From contig CAYMLO010000038.1 in assembly GCA_964390905.1 (NCBI GenBank), positions 3,977 through 67,976 on the forward strand: a stretch of 64,000 nucleotides of DNA. Reading direction: 5' to 3'. A program made the translations under genes and the position numbers. Origin of the DNA: JAFGLZ01 sp964390905. Its GTDB lineage: Bacteria > Planctomycetota > Phycisphaerae > UBA1845 > JAFGLZ01. Below, piece after piece: positions 1 to 8,092 of this stretch; the first letter of the stretch is position 1; every line of letters begins with the position of its first letter. The notes beneath the pieces were generated by a model, which saw only the letters and a program-made list of their open reading frames with translations, was not told the DNA's origin and searched no databases.

Positions 1-1138
1 ACACCTCGCGGAGCTCGGCGATCTGCTGCTTGTAGTCGGTCGGGACGCCATAGCCCGCCTGCGTCAGCGCGTCGGTCAGCTTGGACAGGCCAACGCGTGC
101 GTCTGCCACGAGCGGCAGCGCAGAATGCTTGACCGCATCGAACGACGAGACGTTCAAGCCGATGAAACGAACGTCTGGGTTCTGGAACTGCGTCTTCGAC
201 GCCGTCGTGAAGTCGCTCAGCCGCGTGCCGACGCAGATGACCAGGTCGGCTTGCCGGGCGATGGGGTTGGCCGCCGACGTGCCGGTCACGCCCAGCGCGC
301 CGACGTTGCACGCGTGGTCGAACGGCAGTGCCCCCTTGCCCGCCTGTGTCTCCGAGGACGGGATCCCCGTCGCTTCGCATAACCCCGCCAATGCCTCACT
401 CGCCTCGGAGTAGATCACGCCCCCGCCGGCGATGATCAACGGGCGCTTGCTCTGTCGGATCCAGTCGACCGCACGCTGCAGCGTCTCTTCGTCAGGAGGC
501 ACGCGAGGGATCCCCCAGATGCGTTTCTCGAAGAACTCAACCGGGTAGTCGAACGCCTCCGCCTGGACGTCCTGCGGCAGGGCGACGGTGACGGCACCGG
601 TCTCAGCCGGGTTGGTCAGGACGCGCATCGCCTCGGGCAGCGCGGTGATGATCTGCTCGGGACGATAAATCCGGTCCCAGTACCTGCTGACCGGTCGGAA
701 GCAGTCGTTGACGGAGGCGTCCTGGCTGTGCGGGCATTCGAGTTGCTGCAGGACGGGGGCCACCATCCGCTTGGCGAAGATGTCCCCCGGCAGCAGCAGC
801 ACCGGGATGCGATTGACCGTGGCGGCCGCAGCCCCCGTGATCATGTTCGTCGCCCCCGGGCCGATCGACGTCAGGCATGCGAAGGTCCGAAGCCGGTTGC
901 TCTGCTTGGCGAACGCCGTGGCGATGTGGACCATCGCTTGCTCGTTGCGGGTCTGGTAGTACGTCATCCCGTCCGGGCCGTACTCCTCGAGCGCCTGGCC
1001 CATCCCCGCCACGCACCCGTGGCCGAAGATGCCGAACATCCCTTGGATGAACCGGCCCTCCTGGCCGTCCCGCTCGACGTATTGATGCTTGAGGAACTCA
1101 ACGACCGCCTGGGCCATCGTCAACCGTCGCGTCTTCAT
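1..1138 (-). CDS. iolD: IolD, 3D-trihydroxycyclohexane-1,2-dione hydrolase (partial, 3' end beyond window)
   Basis: The minus strand reads open from ATG at 1138 through the left edge, giving about 379 codons without a stop. The N-terminus carries the IolD-specific stretch RFIQGMFGIFGHG near residues 31-43, then the thiamine-diphosphate enzyme features RNEQAM (about residue 66, with the proton-relay Glu) and SIGPGATNMITG. IolD is a ThDP-dependent enzyme that opens the ring of the dione intermediate in myo-inositol catabolism in the cytoplasm. The early part belongs to the N-terminal PYR domain and central domain; the C-terminal ThDP-binding motif lies outside the window. Other iol genes are not visible, although Gfo/Idh/MocA and TIM-barrel isomerase genes of the kind used in inositol pathways lie far away at 51.9-58 kb. 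The start is set by the usual IolD beginning (KTRRLTMAQA). Family assignment is confident; completeness cannot be judged. Confidence 0.9.
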   Translation of the reverse strand, partial: MKTRRLTMAQAVVEFLKHQYVERDGQEGRFIQGMFGIFGHGCVAGMGQALEEYGPDGMTYYQTRNEQAMVHIATAFAKQSNRLRTFACLTSIGPGATNMITGAAAATVNRIPVLLLPGDIFAKRMVAPVLQQLECPHSQDASVNDCFRPVSRYWDRIYRPEQIITALPEAMRVLTNPAETGAVTVALPQDVQAEAFDYPVEFFEKRIWGIPRVPPDEETLQRAVDWIRQSKRPLIIAGGGVIYSEASEALAGLCEATGIPSSETQAGKGALPFDHACNVGALGVTGTSAANPIARQADLVICVGTRLSDFTTASKTQFQNPDVRFIGLNVSSFDAVKHSALPLVADARVGLSKLTDALTQAGYGVPTDYKQQIAELREV

Positions 1139-1180
1139 GGCGTATTCCCTCGTGGACAGGGGCAACAGAACCGTTCGCGA

Positions 1181-1230
1181 TTCCGAACACACATTCGGAA
1201 GGGGCGCGCCCCCGACACTCGCGTGTCGGG
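1181..1230. promoter_or_regulatory. cluster of three adjacent inverted repeats in the iolD leader
   Basis: Three perfect inverted repeats sit side by side in the 244-bp region between divergent iolD and the GH5-type gene: TTCCGAA/TTCGGAA with a 6-nt gap (1181-1200), the 12-bp palindrome GGGGCGCGCCCC (1201-1212), and CCCGACAC/GTGTCGGG with a 4-nt loop (1211-1230). A TACTAT hexamer (minus strand, 1236-1241) could be a -10 box for iolD, but no good -35 is seen at the right distance. The repeats could be operator sites or leader hairpins. The symmetry is read directly; the role is inferred. Confidence 0.45.
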
Positions 1231-1382
1231 TCCGCATAGTATGGAAGCTCCGCCCGAACAGGGTCAAGGTCGGAATCCGGACGGGTCACCGATCTCGATC
1301 CCGTCCGGGGCCGTTGCTTTCCCCAACCAGCCCCGGTATCAGGTCACAGTGGGATCCGACGTTCGCGCGGATGGAGGCACGC

Positions 1383-4300
1383 ATGATGGGGTGGCCAGCC
1401 AGTCGGCGCGGGACGGTGGGGACACGGGTGCTGGTCTTCCTGGCGTGTGCTGCGTGGGGTAGCGAGGGACGCGCCGCGGCACCGGCGAATGTGGCCACAG
1501 GACGACACGCCAGGATCGCCATCCTACGCGACGACGTATCGGGGCTTGACCTATCGTTGGTCGATGGGCTTCGCACCGTGCTGGCCAGGGCCGGGTTTGC
1601 CGTCGCCCCCATCTCGTACGATCAACTGATTCGCGCGTCAGGGCTGCGCCGACGTGACTTCGACGTGCTCGTGCTGACGAACAGCCCGTCGTTCCCAACC
1701 GCCGCCAACGAGAACCTGCAAGGGTTCCTGAAGGGGGGCGGCCATCTCGTGTTGATGGGGGGGCATGCGTTTCGAGATCCGATCTGGAAGATCGGGGGGC
1801 GCTGGCGGACCCGCGCGGAGATGGAAGACGCGTTCTCGTCCGTGCCTGTAATGCAGATGTTCTTCGGCTTTGCGGATGGGGTGTCCGCGTGGTCGCGAAG
1901 CAGTTCGAAACCGTCCCGCCCGACGCGGCTGTCGGCGGATGAAGGCAAGGTCGGCCAGTGCATGCGGATCGACATCAGGCGGCTGGAAGAGGGTTGGGAC
2001 ACGCACGCTGCCAAGCTGCCGTCCCGCTTCGACGCCAAAGCCAACGCCCTGTGCTTCTGGGCCAAGGCCAGCGACAACACCCCCCAGATGGCCGTCGAGC
2101 TCGACGAGCAGGACGGCTCGCGCTGGATCGCCGTCGTGGACCTGACGGACCGGTGGAAGCGCTACGTCCTGACCGCGGGGCGGTTCAAGTTTTGGAAGGA
2201 CGCCTCCCCGAAGCGCCGAGGGGGCAGCGGAGACGGCCTGAAGTTGCCCCAGGCCCGGCGGGTCTCGTTCGGCCTGGCCTTCGGCCTGACCGCCCAGCCG
2301 CCGGGCGACCACACACTGTGGATCGACGAGGTGGGCAGCGCCAAGGCGCCTCAGCCGGCGAGCGGCGACGTCGGCAAGACGCTCGAGCTGAACGTCTTTA
2401 GCGACTACGAGGCGCACCAGCTCCGCGACGTCGTCCGCGTCGCGACCGCGCCAGGGCAGGACGTGCTCGAGACAAAGCTGTCCATCTCGGGGCGGTTCGA
2501 GGGACCGTCGGCCGTGGGCTTTGCCCTGCCGGCCCGATCGACGTTTGTCCCCCTGTTCAGCGCGTTGGACAAGCACGGCCGTGACCGCGGCTGGGCCGGC
2601 GGGATGCTGATCCACTACGATGGCGTGTACACAGGATCGAGCTGGATCCTGTTCGGCATCACGTCGCCTGCGTTCTACAAGGACCCCGCGTTCGGCCCCG
2701 CACTGGTGAATCTGCTCCGGACCGTTACGCAGACCGACCTGGCCGGACCGGCCCGGGAGCGCGACGCAAGATCGAGGTCGGCCCGTCTCGAGCTGACCAC
2801 GCCCGCCCCCGACGGTTTCATCCGCCTCAGCAAGGACGGCAAGCACCCCCTGTACCCCGACGGCCGACGGTTCTTCATGGTCGGATGCAACTACCTCGGC
2901 TCGTTCGACCGCAAGTGCTACATCGGGGGCGATCTGTTCGACGTGCGGCGGATGGAGGACGATTTCCGCAAGGCCCGCGACGCGGGCGTCAACATCCTGC
3001 GGTTTTGGCTTCATGGGCTGGAGAGGGATCCCCGAAAGGTCCGGGCCGTCAAAGAGCTGGCCAGACGGTACGGCGTCTACCTGCTCCTGCACCTCGGCCC
3101 GAAGGCGTCGTCAAGCGAGAAGATCGTTGCCGGGATCTTGCCCGCCGTCCGGGCGTTCAAGAACGAACCGATGGTCCTCGGCTACGACCTGATCAACGAG
3201 CCGTACCTCGGAACCGTCGGGGCGATCACGCATCAGGGCGCCAAGTCGCCCATCCTCCAGCTGAAGCCTTACGAGACGTTCGCCGGGGAGTTCAGCAAAA
3301 GGTGGGTAGACCAGAACGTGAAGCACCGCCCGGCCTGGCCGCAGATGCACAAGTGGCTCGGCGACGAGGACGCCCGCCATCTGTACGCCGCCTATTCGCT
3401 GTGGAACCGATACCAGGCCCGGTTTCGGATCGGCAGCATCTCCACGTTTCCGGGAATCGTCGATCGACTCCCCGTCAACGACACATGGCGGAAACTCCTC
3501 CGCGCCGTGGACGACACGTTCGCGACCTGGATCAAGTTCCAGGTCGAGGCCATCCGCTCGGAAGACCGAAACCACCTGATCACCATCGGCTACAACTCGG
3601 TCCTGTCCTGTCTGCCGGCGAACCGGCAGCTCGACTTCGTCTCGCAACACGTGTACGAACGGCCCGCCAGCTACGAGCGCGTGATGCGAAACGTCACGAC
3701 GCTCGACCGGCTCGCCCGCATCTGGCCCGATCAGCCGATCACGCTCGGCGAGTTCGGTTACTCGAACGGCATCCGAACCGACCGGGGATACCTCGATCCC
3801 GACACGTCCAGCGTGGGCGAAATGATCCACTATCTATACGCGCTCTCGCACGGCCACGACGGCTGCATGAAGTGGACGCTGACCGACTGGCCCATCGCGG
3901 TGATGCGGCACAACGCGCCGTGGATCCAGGGCCGCGACAAGCGGATCTACGAGTCGCGGTTCGGTCTGTACACCTACGACGGCACACTCCGAGGCCGGCC
4001 CAAACCGATCGCACATGCGCTGCGGTTCCTCCGCGACCACGTCGACGAGGCCGGCCCCGGCGGCGAGCTGCAGGTCAAGCGGGCCGCAACCGCCATCGGC
4101 GCCGCCTACGTCTACCGGGCCAGGAACGCCTTGTTCATTGGGGACACTGCCTACACATCACCCAACCTGACGTTTCGTGCGACCAGACCGACCAACATGA
4201 TGCTGAGGTGGGATCGCACCCGCCTCGGGATCATGTCGACGTGCGACGCGGTGGCGGAGCTCAACCCCGAGGGATTCGTGTCGTCAATCACTGTTGGCAA

Positions 4301-4433
4301 CGCCAAGGTCCGCGGCACGCTCGGCTCCCAGCGCGTCGAAGCCGGCCGCCTCGTGCTCGAGTTGCTCGCCGGCGAGACCGTGGAGGTTGCCCCATCGACG
4401 CGACCTGACGGCGAAGTGACTGAACCGAGGTGA
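1383..4433 (+). CDS. exported GH5-type glycoside hydrolase with N-terminal accessory domains
   Basis: The 1016-residue protein starts with a signal peptide (about residues 1-30). It is followed by a flavodoxin- or glutaminase-like alpha/beta domain of the kind found in beta-galactosidase trimerisation domains (about 35-140) and a region resembling a carbohydrate-binding beta-sandwich (about 160-330). A GH5/GH-A TIM barrel covers about 470-850. The predicted acid/base Glu lies in GYDLINEPYLG (E606) and the nucleophile Glu in ITLGEFGY (E790). A short beta-domain ends the protein. It probably cleaves a beta-linked polysaccharide such as a mannan outside the cytoplasm; the substrate is not evident. 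The ATG at 1383 is chosen because GGAGG lies 5 nt upstream at 1373-1377. In-frame codons further upstream run into the divergent iolD region and are unlikely to be translated. The next gene starts 5 nt downstream, so the two are probably cotranscribed. Confidence 0.72.
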   Translation: MMGWPASRRGTVGTRVLVFLACAAWGSEGRAAAPANVATGRHARIAILRDDVSGLDLSLVDGLRTVLARAGFAVAPISYDQLIRASGLRRRDFDVLVLTNSPSFPTAANENLQGFLKGGGHLVLMGGHAFRDPIWKIGGRWRTRAEMEDAFSSVPVMQMFFGFADGVSAWSRSSSKPSRPTRLSADEGKVGQCMRIDIRRLEEGWDTHAAKLPSRFDAKANALCFWAKASDNTPQMAVELDEQDGSRWIAVVDLTDRWKRYVLTAGRFKFWKDASPKRRGGSGDGLKLPQARRVSFGLAFGLTAQPPGDHTLWIDEVGSAKAPQPASGDVGKTLELNVFSDYEAHQLRDVVRVATAPGQDVLETKLSISGRFEGPSAVGFALPARSTFVPLFSALDKHGRDRGWAGGMLIHYDGVYTGSSWILFGITSPAFYKDPAFGPALVNLLRTVTQTDLAGPARERDARSRSARLELTTPAPDGFIRLSKDGKHPLYPDGRRFFMVGCNYLGSFDRKCYIGGDLFDVRRMEDDFRKARDAGVNILRFWLHGLERDPRKVRAVKELARRYGVYLLLHLGPKASSSEKIVAGILPAVRAFKNEPMVLGYDLINEPYLGTVGAITHQGAKSPILQLKPYETFAGEFSKRWVDQNVKHRPAWPQMHKWLGDEDARHLYAAYSLWNRYQARFRIGSISTFPGIVDRLPVNDTWRKLLRAVDDTFATWIKFQVEAIRSEDRNHLITIGYNSVLSCLPANRQLDFVSQHVYERPASYERVMRNVTTLDRLARIWPDQPITLGEFGYSNGIRTDRGYLDPDTSSVGEMIHYLYALSHGHDGCMKWTLTDWPIAVMRHNAPWIQGRDKRIYESRFGLYTYDGTLRGRPKPIAHALRFLRDHVDEAGPGGELQVKRAATAIGAAYVYRARNALFIGDTAYTSPNLTFRATRPTNMMLRWDRTRLGIMSTCDAVAELNPEGFVSSITVGNAKVRGTLGSQRVEAGRLVLELLAGETVEVAPSTRPDGEVTEPR

Positions 4434-4438
4434 GGCAC

Positions 4439-5605
4439 ATGTCCTTCGGCGAGAAGGCAGACCGCCCGCTGATTCCCTGCGACACCGCCTGGGACTACGC
4501 CCCCAGACGCGCCAGCTTGTTTTCGCCCCGGCGGATTGTGCTGGCGAGGGGGAGCCTCGACACGCCGGAGCGAACCGCCATGGTGCGCGAGATCTGCCAG
4601 GTCTATCCCGATGCCGAGGTGATCGAGGCGCTCGACCGTCCGCACAACCGGATTGACCTGGACGTGACCCAGCCACTCGACCGACATTACGCCGGAAAAC
4701 ACACGCTCGTCCTTGGGGAACACCAAAGCGCGGTCCGGCTCAGCGCGGAGAAGCACAATGCCTGTCCCAACTACTGGCACGTCTCACCGTATGGCTTCTG
4801 CCCCTACGGGTGCACCTACTGCTATCTGGCGGCGACCCGGGGCGTGTGGTTCTCGCCGACGGTGAAGGTCTTCCTCAACCTGGATGCCATGCTGGCCAGG
4901 ATCGATCGGATCGCCTCGGACCTGAGGACGCCCACGCCGTTCTACCTCGGCAAGCTCCAGGACGGTCTGGCGCTCGACCCGCTGACGGGATACTCGCGGG
5001 CCATGGTTCCTTTCTTCGCCGCACATCCGCATGCCAGACTGACGCTCCTGACCAAGGCCGCCGACGTGGACAACCTGCTCGATCTCGACCACGCCGGCCA
5101 CACGATTCTCTCGTGGAGTCTCAACCCACCTGACGTGTGCGACGCATTTGAGAGGAACACCCCCAAACCGGAGGCGAGAATCCAGGCCATGCGGAAGTGC
5201 GCCTCGGCGGGCTATCCCGTTCGAGCCGTCATCATGCCCATCATTCCCGTTCCCGATTGGCGGGGCGTGTATGCGACGTTTCTGCTTCAGCTCGTGACAC
5301 AGGTCGAGCTGGACCGCATCACCCTCGGCGGCGTGTGCAGCTATCCAGGCGCGGTCGATCTGATGGCGTCCAAGCTCGGCACGCAGAACGCCATCTCGCA
5401 GGCCCTCGATAGACACGCCAGCAAGTCAAGAGATGGCCGGAACCGATACCGCCCCGCCGATCGGATCGCGATCTACCGCCATCTCATCTCCGTCGTCCGC
5501 GCCCAGCGACCGGAATTGCCCGTCGGCCTGTGTCTGGAGGAGCGATCGGTCTTCCAAGCCCTGGACCTGACCGCCGCCATCGGTCGATGCAATTGCGTCC
5601 TCTGA
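4439..5605 (+). CDS. radical SAM protein related to spore photoproduct lyase (SplB/COG1533 type)
   Basis: The 388-residue protein has a radical-SAM CxxxCxxC cluster in GFCPYGCTYCYL (C121, C125, C128), followed by VKVFLNLD as in spore photoproduct lyases. The family uses S-adenosylmethionine and a [4Fe-4S] cluster; SplB itself repairs spore photoproduct in UV-damaged DNA. Classical lyases have an extra Cys about 43 residues after the cluster that donates a hydrogen atom. Here the equivalent stretch (FYLGKLQDGLALDPLTG) has no Cys, so direct spore-photoproduct repair is doubtful. The ATG at 4439 follows AGGTGAGG (4428-4435) that overlaps the stop of the preceding GH5-type gene. A GTG at 4430 is the alternative start. 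Its pairing with a glycosidase gene is unexplained. A strong hairpin follows at 5653-5675. Confidence 0.75.
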   Translation: MSFGEKADRPLIPCDTAWDYAPRRASLFSPRRIVLARGSLDTPERTAMVREICQVYPDAEVIEALDRPHNRIDLDVTQPLDRHYAGKHTLVLGEHQSAVRLSAEKHNACPNYWHVSPYGFCPYGCTYCYLAATRGVWFSPTVKVFLNLDAMLARIDRIASDLRTPTPFYLGKLQDGLALDPLTGYSRAMVPFFAAHPHARLTLLTKAADVDNLLDLDHAGHTILSWSLNPPDVCDAFERNTPKPEARIQAMRKCASAGYPVRAVIMPIIPVPDWRGVYATFLLQLVTQVELDRITLGGVCSYPGAVDLMASKLGTQNAISQALDRHASKSRDGRNRYRPADRIAIYRHLISVVRAQRPELPVGLCLEERSVFQALDLTAAIGRCNCVL

Positions 5606-5652
5606 CAAGGCAACACGTTCCAGTAGAAATCGGCCACCCAATAGTTGAGCAG

Positions 5653-5675
5653 CCCTGCTTTGCGCCAAAGCAGGG
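5653..5675. terminator. strong 10-bp hairpin downstream of the SplB-like gene
   Basis: CCCTGCTTTG and CAAAGCAGGG form a perfect 10-bp stem with a CGC loop, 47 nt after the stop codon at 5605. No T-run follows, so it is terminator-like rather than a classical intrinsic terminator. Confidence 0.5.
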
Positions 5676-5714
5676 ATACCAGGGCCGCCGCGCCGGGACG
5701 TGACTTCGGCAGCT

Positions 5715-5747
5715 CTTGTTGTGCAACAAGCGCTCCGCATCTATCAT
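5715..5747 (+). promoter_or_regulatory. possible promoter with overlapping inverted repeat before the six-gene secretome operon
   Basis: TTGTGC (5719-5724) and TATCAT (5742-5747) are separated by 17 bp. The -35-like box lies inside the inverted repeat CTTGTTG-TG-CAACAAG (5715-5730), which would fit an operator that blocks RNA polymerase. The first gene of the run starts at 5781. The assignment rests on spacing and partial consensus only. Confidence 0.35.
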
Positions 5748-5780
5748 CGAGTGCTGAACGCTTCTCGGAGGAGTCAGATC

Positions 5781-6875
5781 ATGCACTTGACGCGATGGTA
5801 CGGCGGGGGTCTGGTAGGCCTTCTCGCCGGGACCGCATCACTTGGGGCCCCCGCGAACCGTCCGGCAGACGTGGCCGAACTGGCCGAGGAAGTCCGCAAC
5901 AAGGGCTGGATCGTCTATGGGGCCATCGGTCCGAGAGCGGAGATGGACCTGTACCTCATGCGCCCGGACGGCTCGGACCGGCGGCGGATCACCAACACGC
6001 GGGACATGCATGAAGGCGCGGCGCGGTTCTCGCCGGACGGGCGAAAGCTGATGTACCGGCGGATCAGCAAGGGAACCAGGGTTCACCACAACCGATGGGG
6101 GTTCCAGGGACACGTCGTCATCGCCAACGCCGACGGGTCCAACCCGGTGGCGATCGGGAAGGATGGGGAACATCCCTGGGCGTGCTGGGGTCCGGACGGC
6201 AAACAGATTTCCTGTCTGACCTTCAGGGGGATTCAGATCATCGATCTGGCGACGAACAAGGTCGTCCGTCAGCTGCCGAGAAAGGGAATCTACCAGCAGC
6301 TGTTCTGGTCGCCGGACGGCGAGTGGTTCTGCGGCGTGACGAATCTGTATGGCGAGATGTGGACGGTGGCCCGGATGAACGCCAAGACGGGCGAGATCAA
6401 CCCCCTCTGCAAGCTGCAGGACACGCCGCCCGAGGAGCCGTCAGAGGGCTCGGGCATCTTGAGAGGCGCAGAGTGCACGCCCGACTGGTTCCCCGATTCC
6501 AAGCACGTCTTGTTCTCCCGGCGACCGCGCGCGCCGGTGGGGTATCCGTGGACACAGCTGTGGATGGCGAGCGGGGACGGCAAGCAGATGCGGCTGGTCC
6601 ATGGCGAGGATGGTCGGCATCTCTACGGCGGGACCTTCAGCCCTGACGGCAAGTACCTCCTGTACTCGCGGGTGCTGCTGGACGGCGCCGGAGGACTGGT
6701 CTCGGGCACGTACATGGGGCTGACGCGGTTCCGGGACGTGCCCACGTACGGCGGCAAGGGCCGGCGTCTCCGAGACGCGTTCCCCAACGCCAAGCGAGAG
6801 CCCGTCCTCAACCTGCCCGCAGGCTACGAGCCCGACTGGACCTACGCCGACGTGACCAAGCAAGGACCATCCTGA
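5781..6875 (+). CDS. exported TolB-like WD40/PD40 beta-propeller protein (copy 1)
   Basis: The 364-residue protein has a Sec signal peptide (about 1-22, ending SLGAPA). It also has repeated PD40-type blades such as LYLMRPDGSDRRRIT, ARFSPDGRKLMYRR, IANADGSNPVAIG, FWSPDGEWFCG and TFSPDGKYLLYSR, the hallmark of TolB/Tricorn-type propellers. These usually bind proteins or sugars and are not enzymes. The ATG at 5781 follows GGAGGAG (5767-5773). In-frame sequence upstream lacks a signal-like start. The next gene is a close paralogue 19 nt downstream, indicating tandem duplication. The operon also encodes a fucosidase and beta-helix proteins, so a role in polysaccharide sensing or binding is possible but inferred. 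Confidence 0.8.
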   Translation: MHLTRWYGGGLVGLLAGTASLGAPANRPADVAELAEEVRNKGWIVYGAIGPRAEMDLYLMRPDGSDRRRITNTRDMHEGAARFSPDGRKLMYRRISKGTRVHHNRWGFQGHVVIANADGSNPVAIGKDGEHPWACWGPDGKQISCLTFRGIQIIDLATNKVVRQLPRKGIYQQLFWSPDGEWFCGVTNLYGEMWTVARMNAKTGEINPLCKLQDTPPEEPSEGSGILRGAECTPDWFPDSKHVLFSRRPRAPVGYPWTQLWMASGDGKQMRLVHGEDGRHLYGGTFSPDGKYLLYSRVLLDGAGGLVSGTYMGLTRFRDVPTYGGKGRRLRDAFPNAKREPVLNLPAGYEPDWTYADVTKQGPS

Positions 6876-6894
6876 GTCGTTCAGGAAACGTGTC

Positions 6895-8046
6895 ATGCCC
6901 GCGATTTCATGCGGACATCCGCAGGTGGGCGAACCTGGGAGAAGCCGCGTCGTGCGGTCGATCCGATGGCATGGTGTGGGGGCACTCGGCCTGCTGGCGA
7001 GCGCCGTGTCGTTCGGCGCCCCCGCCACCGGACCGGCGGGGGTGGCTGAGCTGGCCAGGGAGGTCCGCAACAAGGGTTGGATCGCCTACGGGAACTTCCG
7101 CGCAAGAGGGGACATGGATCTGTACCTCATGCGCCCGGACGGCTCGGACTCAAGGAAGATTACCGACACGCCAGACATGCATGAGGGCGCCCCGCAATTC
7201 TCCCCGGACGGCCGCAAGCTGCTCTACCGGCGCGTCCGCAGGACAACCAAACTCGAACACCGCCGGTTCGGGTTCCAGGGACGCGTCATCATCGCCAACG
7301 CGGACGGATCCGATCCGGTGGCCATCGGTGAGGTCGGTGAGCATCCGTGGGCGTGTTGGTCGCCAGACAGCAAGCAGGTTTCCTGCTTGACCCTAGAGGG
7401 GATCCAGATCGTCGATCTGGCCACGGAAAAAGTCGTCCGCACGTTGCCGAGGAAGGGAATTTACGAGCACCTGTACTGGTCGCCCGACGGTAAGTGGTTC
7501 TGCGGCGTGGCCAATACGTACGGCGGAAAGTGGACGGTCGTTCGGCTGAACGCCGAGACCGGCCAGACCAATCCGCTGTTCAGACCCCCGGGAGGGCAGG
7601 CCGAGGGTCAGTCGCGGGGCTCGGACATCTCGAGGGGATTGGAGTGTGCGCCCGACTGGTTTCCCGACGCCAAGCGCGTCCTGTTCTCTCGCCGACCACA
7701 CAGACCAGAGGGCCACTCGTGGACGCAGCTCTGGATGGCCAGCGCGGACGGCAAACACGTGCGCCCGGTCCATGCCGAAGAGGGAAGACACCTCTACGGC
7801 GGCACGGTCTCCCCTGACGGCAAGTATGTCCTGTTCTCACGGGCCGTGTGGCACGATCGCGGTGGGCAGGTCTCGGTCCTGCAGATGGGCCTGACCCGAC
7901 GACACGACGTGCCCACGTTCAGCGGCGAGGGCAACCGATTCCAAGAAGCGTTTCCCAACGCGAAACGGGTGCCCGTGCTGGGGCTGCCAGCCGGCCTGGA
8001 GCCTGATTGGACCTATGCTAACGTCAAGGAGAAAGAATCGCCGTGA
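6895..8046 (+). CDS. exported TolB-like WD40/PD40 beta-propeller protein (copy 2)
   Basis: This 383-residue paralogue of the preceding gene shares nearly the same blade series (LYLMRPDGSDSRKIT, PQFSPDGRKLLYRR, IANADGSDPVAIG, WSPDGKWFCG, TVSPDGKYVLFSR) and the same C-terminal EPDWTYA ending. The N-terminus is longer (about 45 residues before the mature part) but includes a hydrophobic export segment (GALGLLASAVSFGAPA). ATG 6895 is preceded only by a weak AGGAAA site. The pair probably arose by tandem duplication and they differ mostly at the ends. The function is probably binding rather than catalysis. Confidence 0.78.
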   Translation: MPAISCGHPQVGEPGRSRVVRSIRWHGVGALGLLASAVSFGAPATGPAGVAELAREVRNKGWIAYGNFRARGDMDLYLMRPDGSDSRKITDTPDMHEGAPQFSPDGRKLLYRRVRRTTKLEHRRFGFQGRVIIANADGSDPVAIGEVGEHPWACWSPDSKQVSCLTLEGIQIVDLATEKVVRTLPRKGIYEHLYWSPDGKWFCGVANTYGGKWTVVRLNAETGQTNPLFRPPGGQAEGQSRGSDISRGLECAPDWFPDAKRVLFSRRPHRPEGHSWTQLWMASADGKHVRPVHAEEGRHLYGGTVSPDGKYVLFSRAVWHDRGGQVSVLQMGLTRRHDVPTFSGEGNRFQEAFPNAKRVPVLGLPAGLEPDWTYANVKEKESP

Positions 8047-8092
8047 CTCCTTGACGGAGGTCGTACGTTCACCTTTCCTGGGAGCTCCTCTG

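Noticed and set aside
1089..1382. N-terminal extension of the GH5-type protein
   Set aside because: It overlaps the divergent iolD start, has no ribosome site, and the signal peptide begins at 1383 behind a GGAGG.
4439..5605. Annotation as true spore photoproduct lyase
   Set aside because: The catalytic H-donor Cys region has no Cys, so only a family-level call is given.
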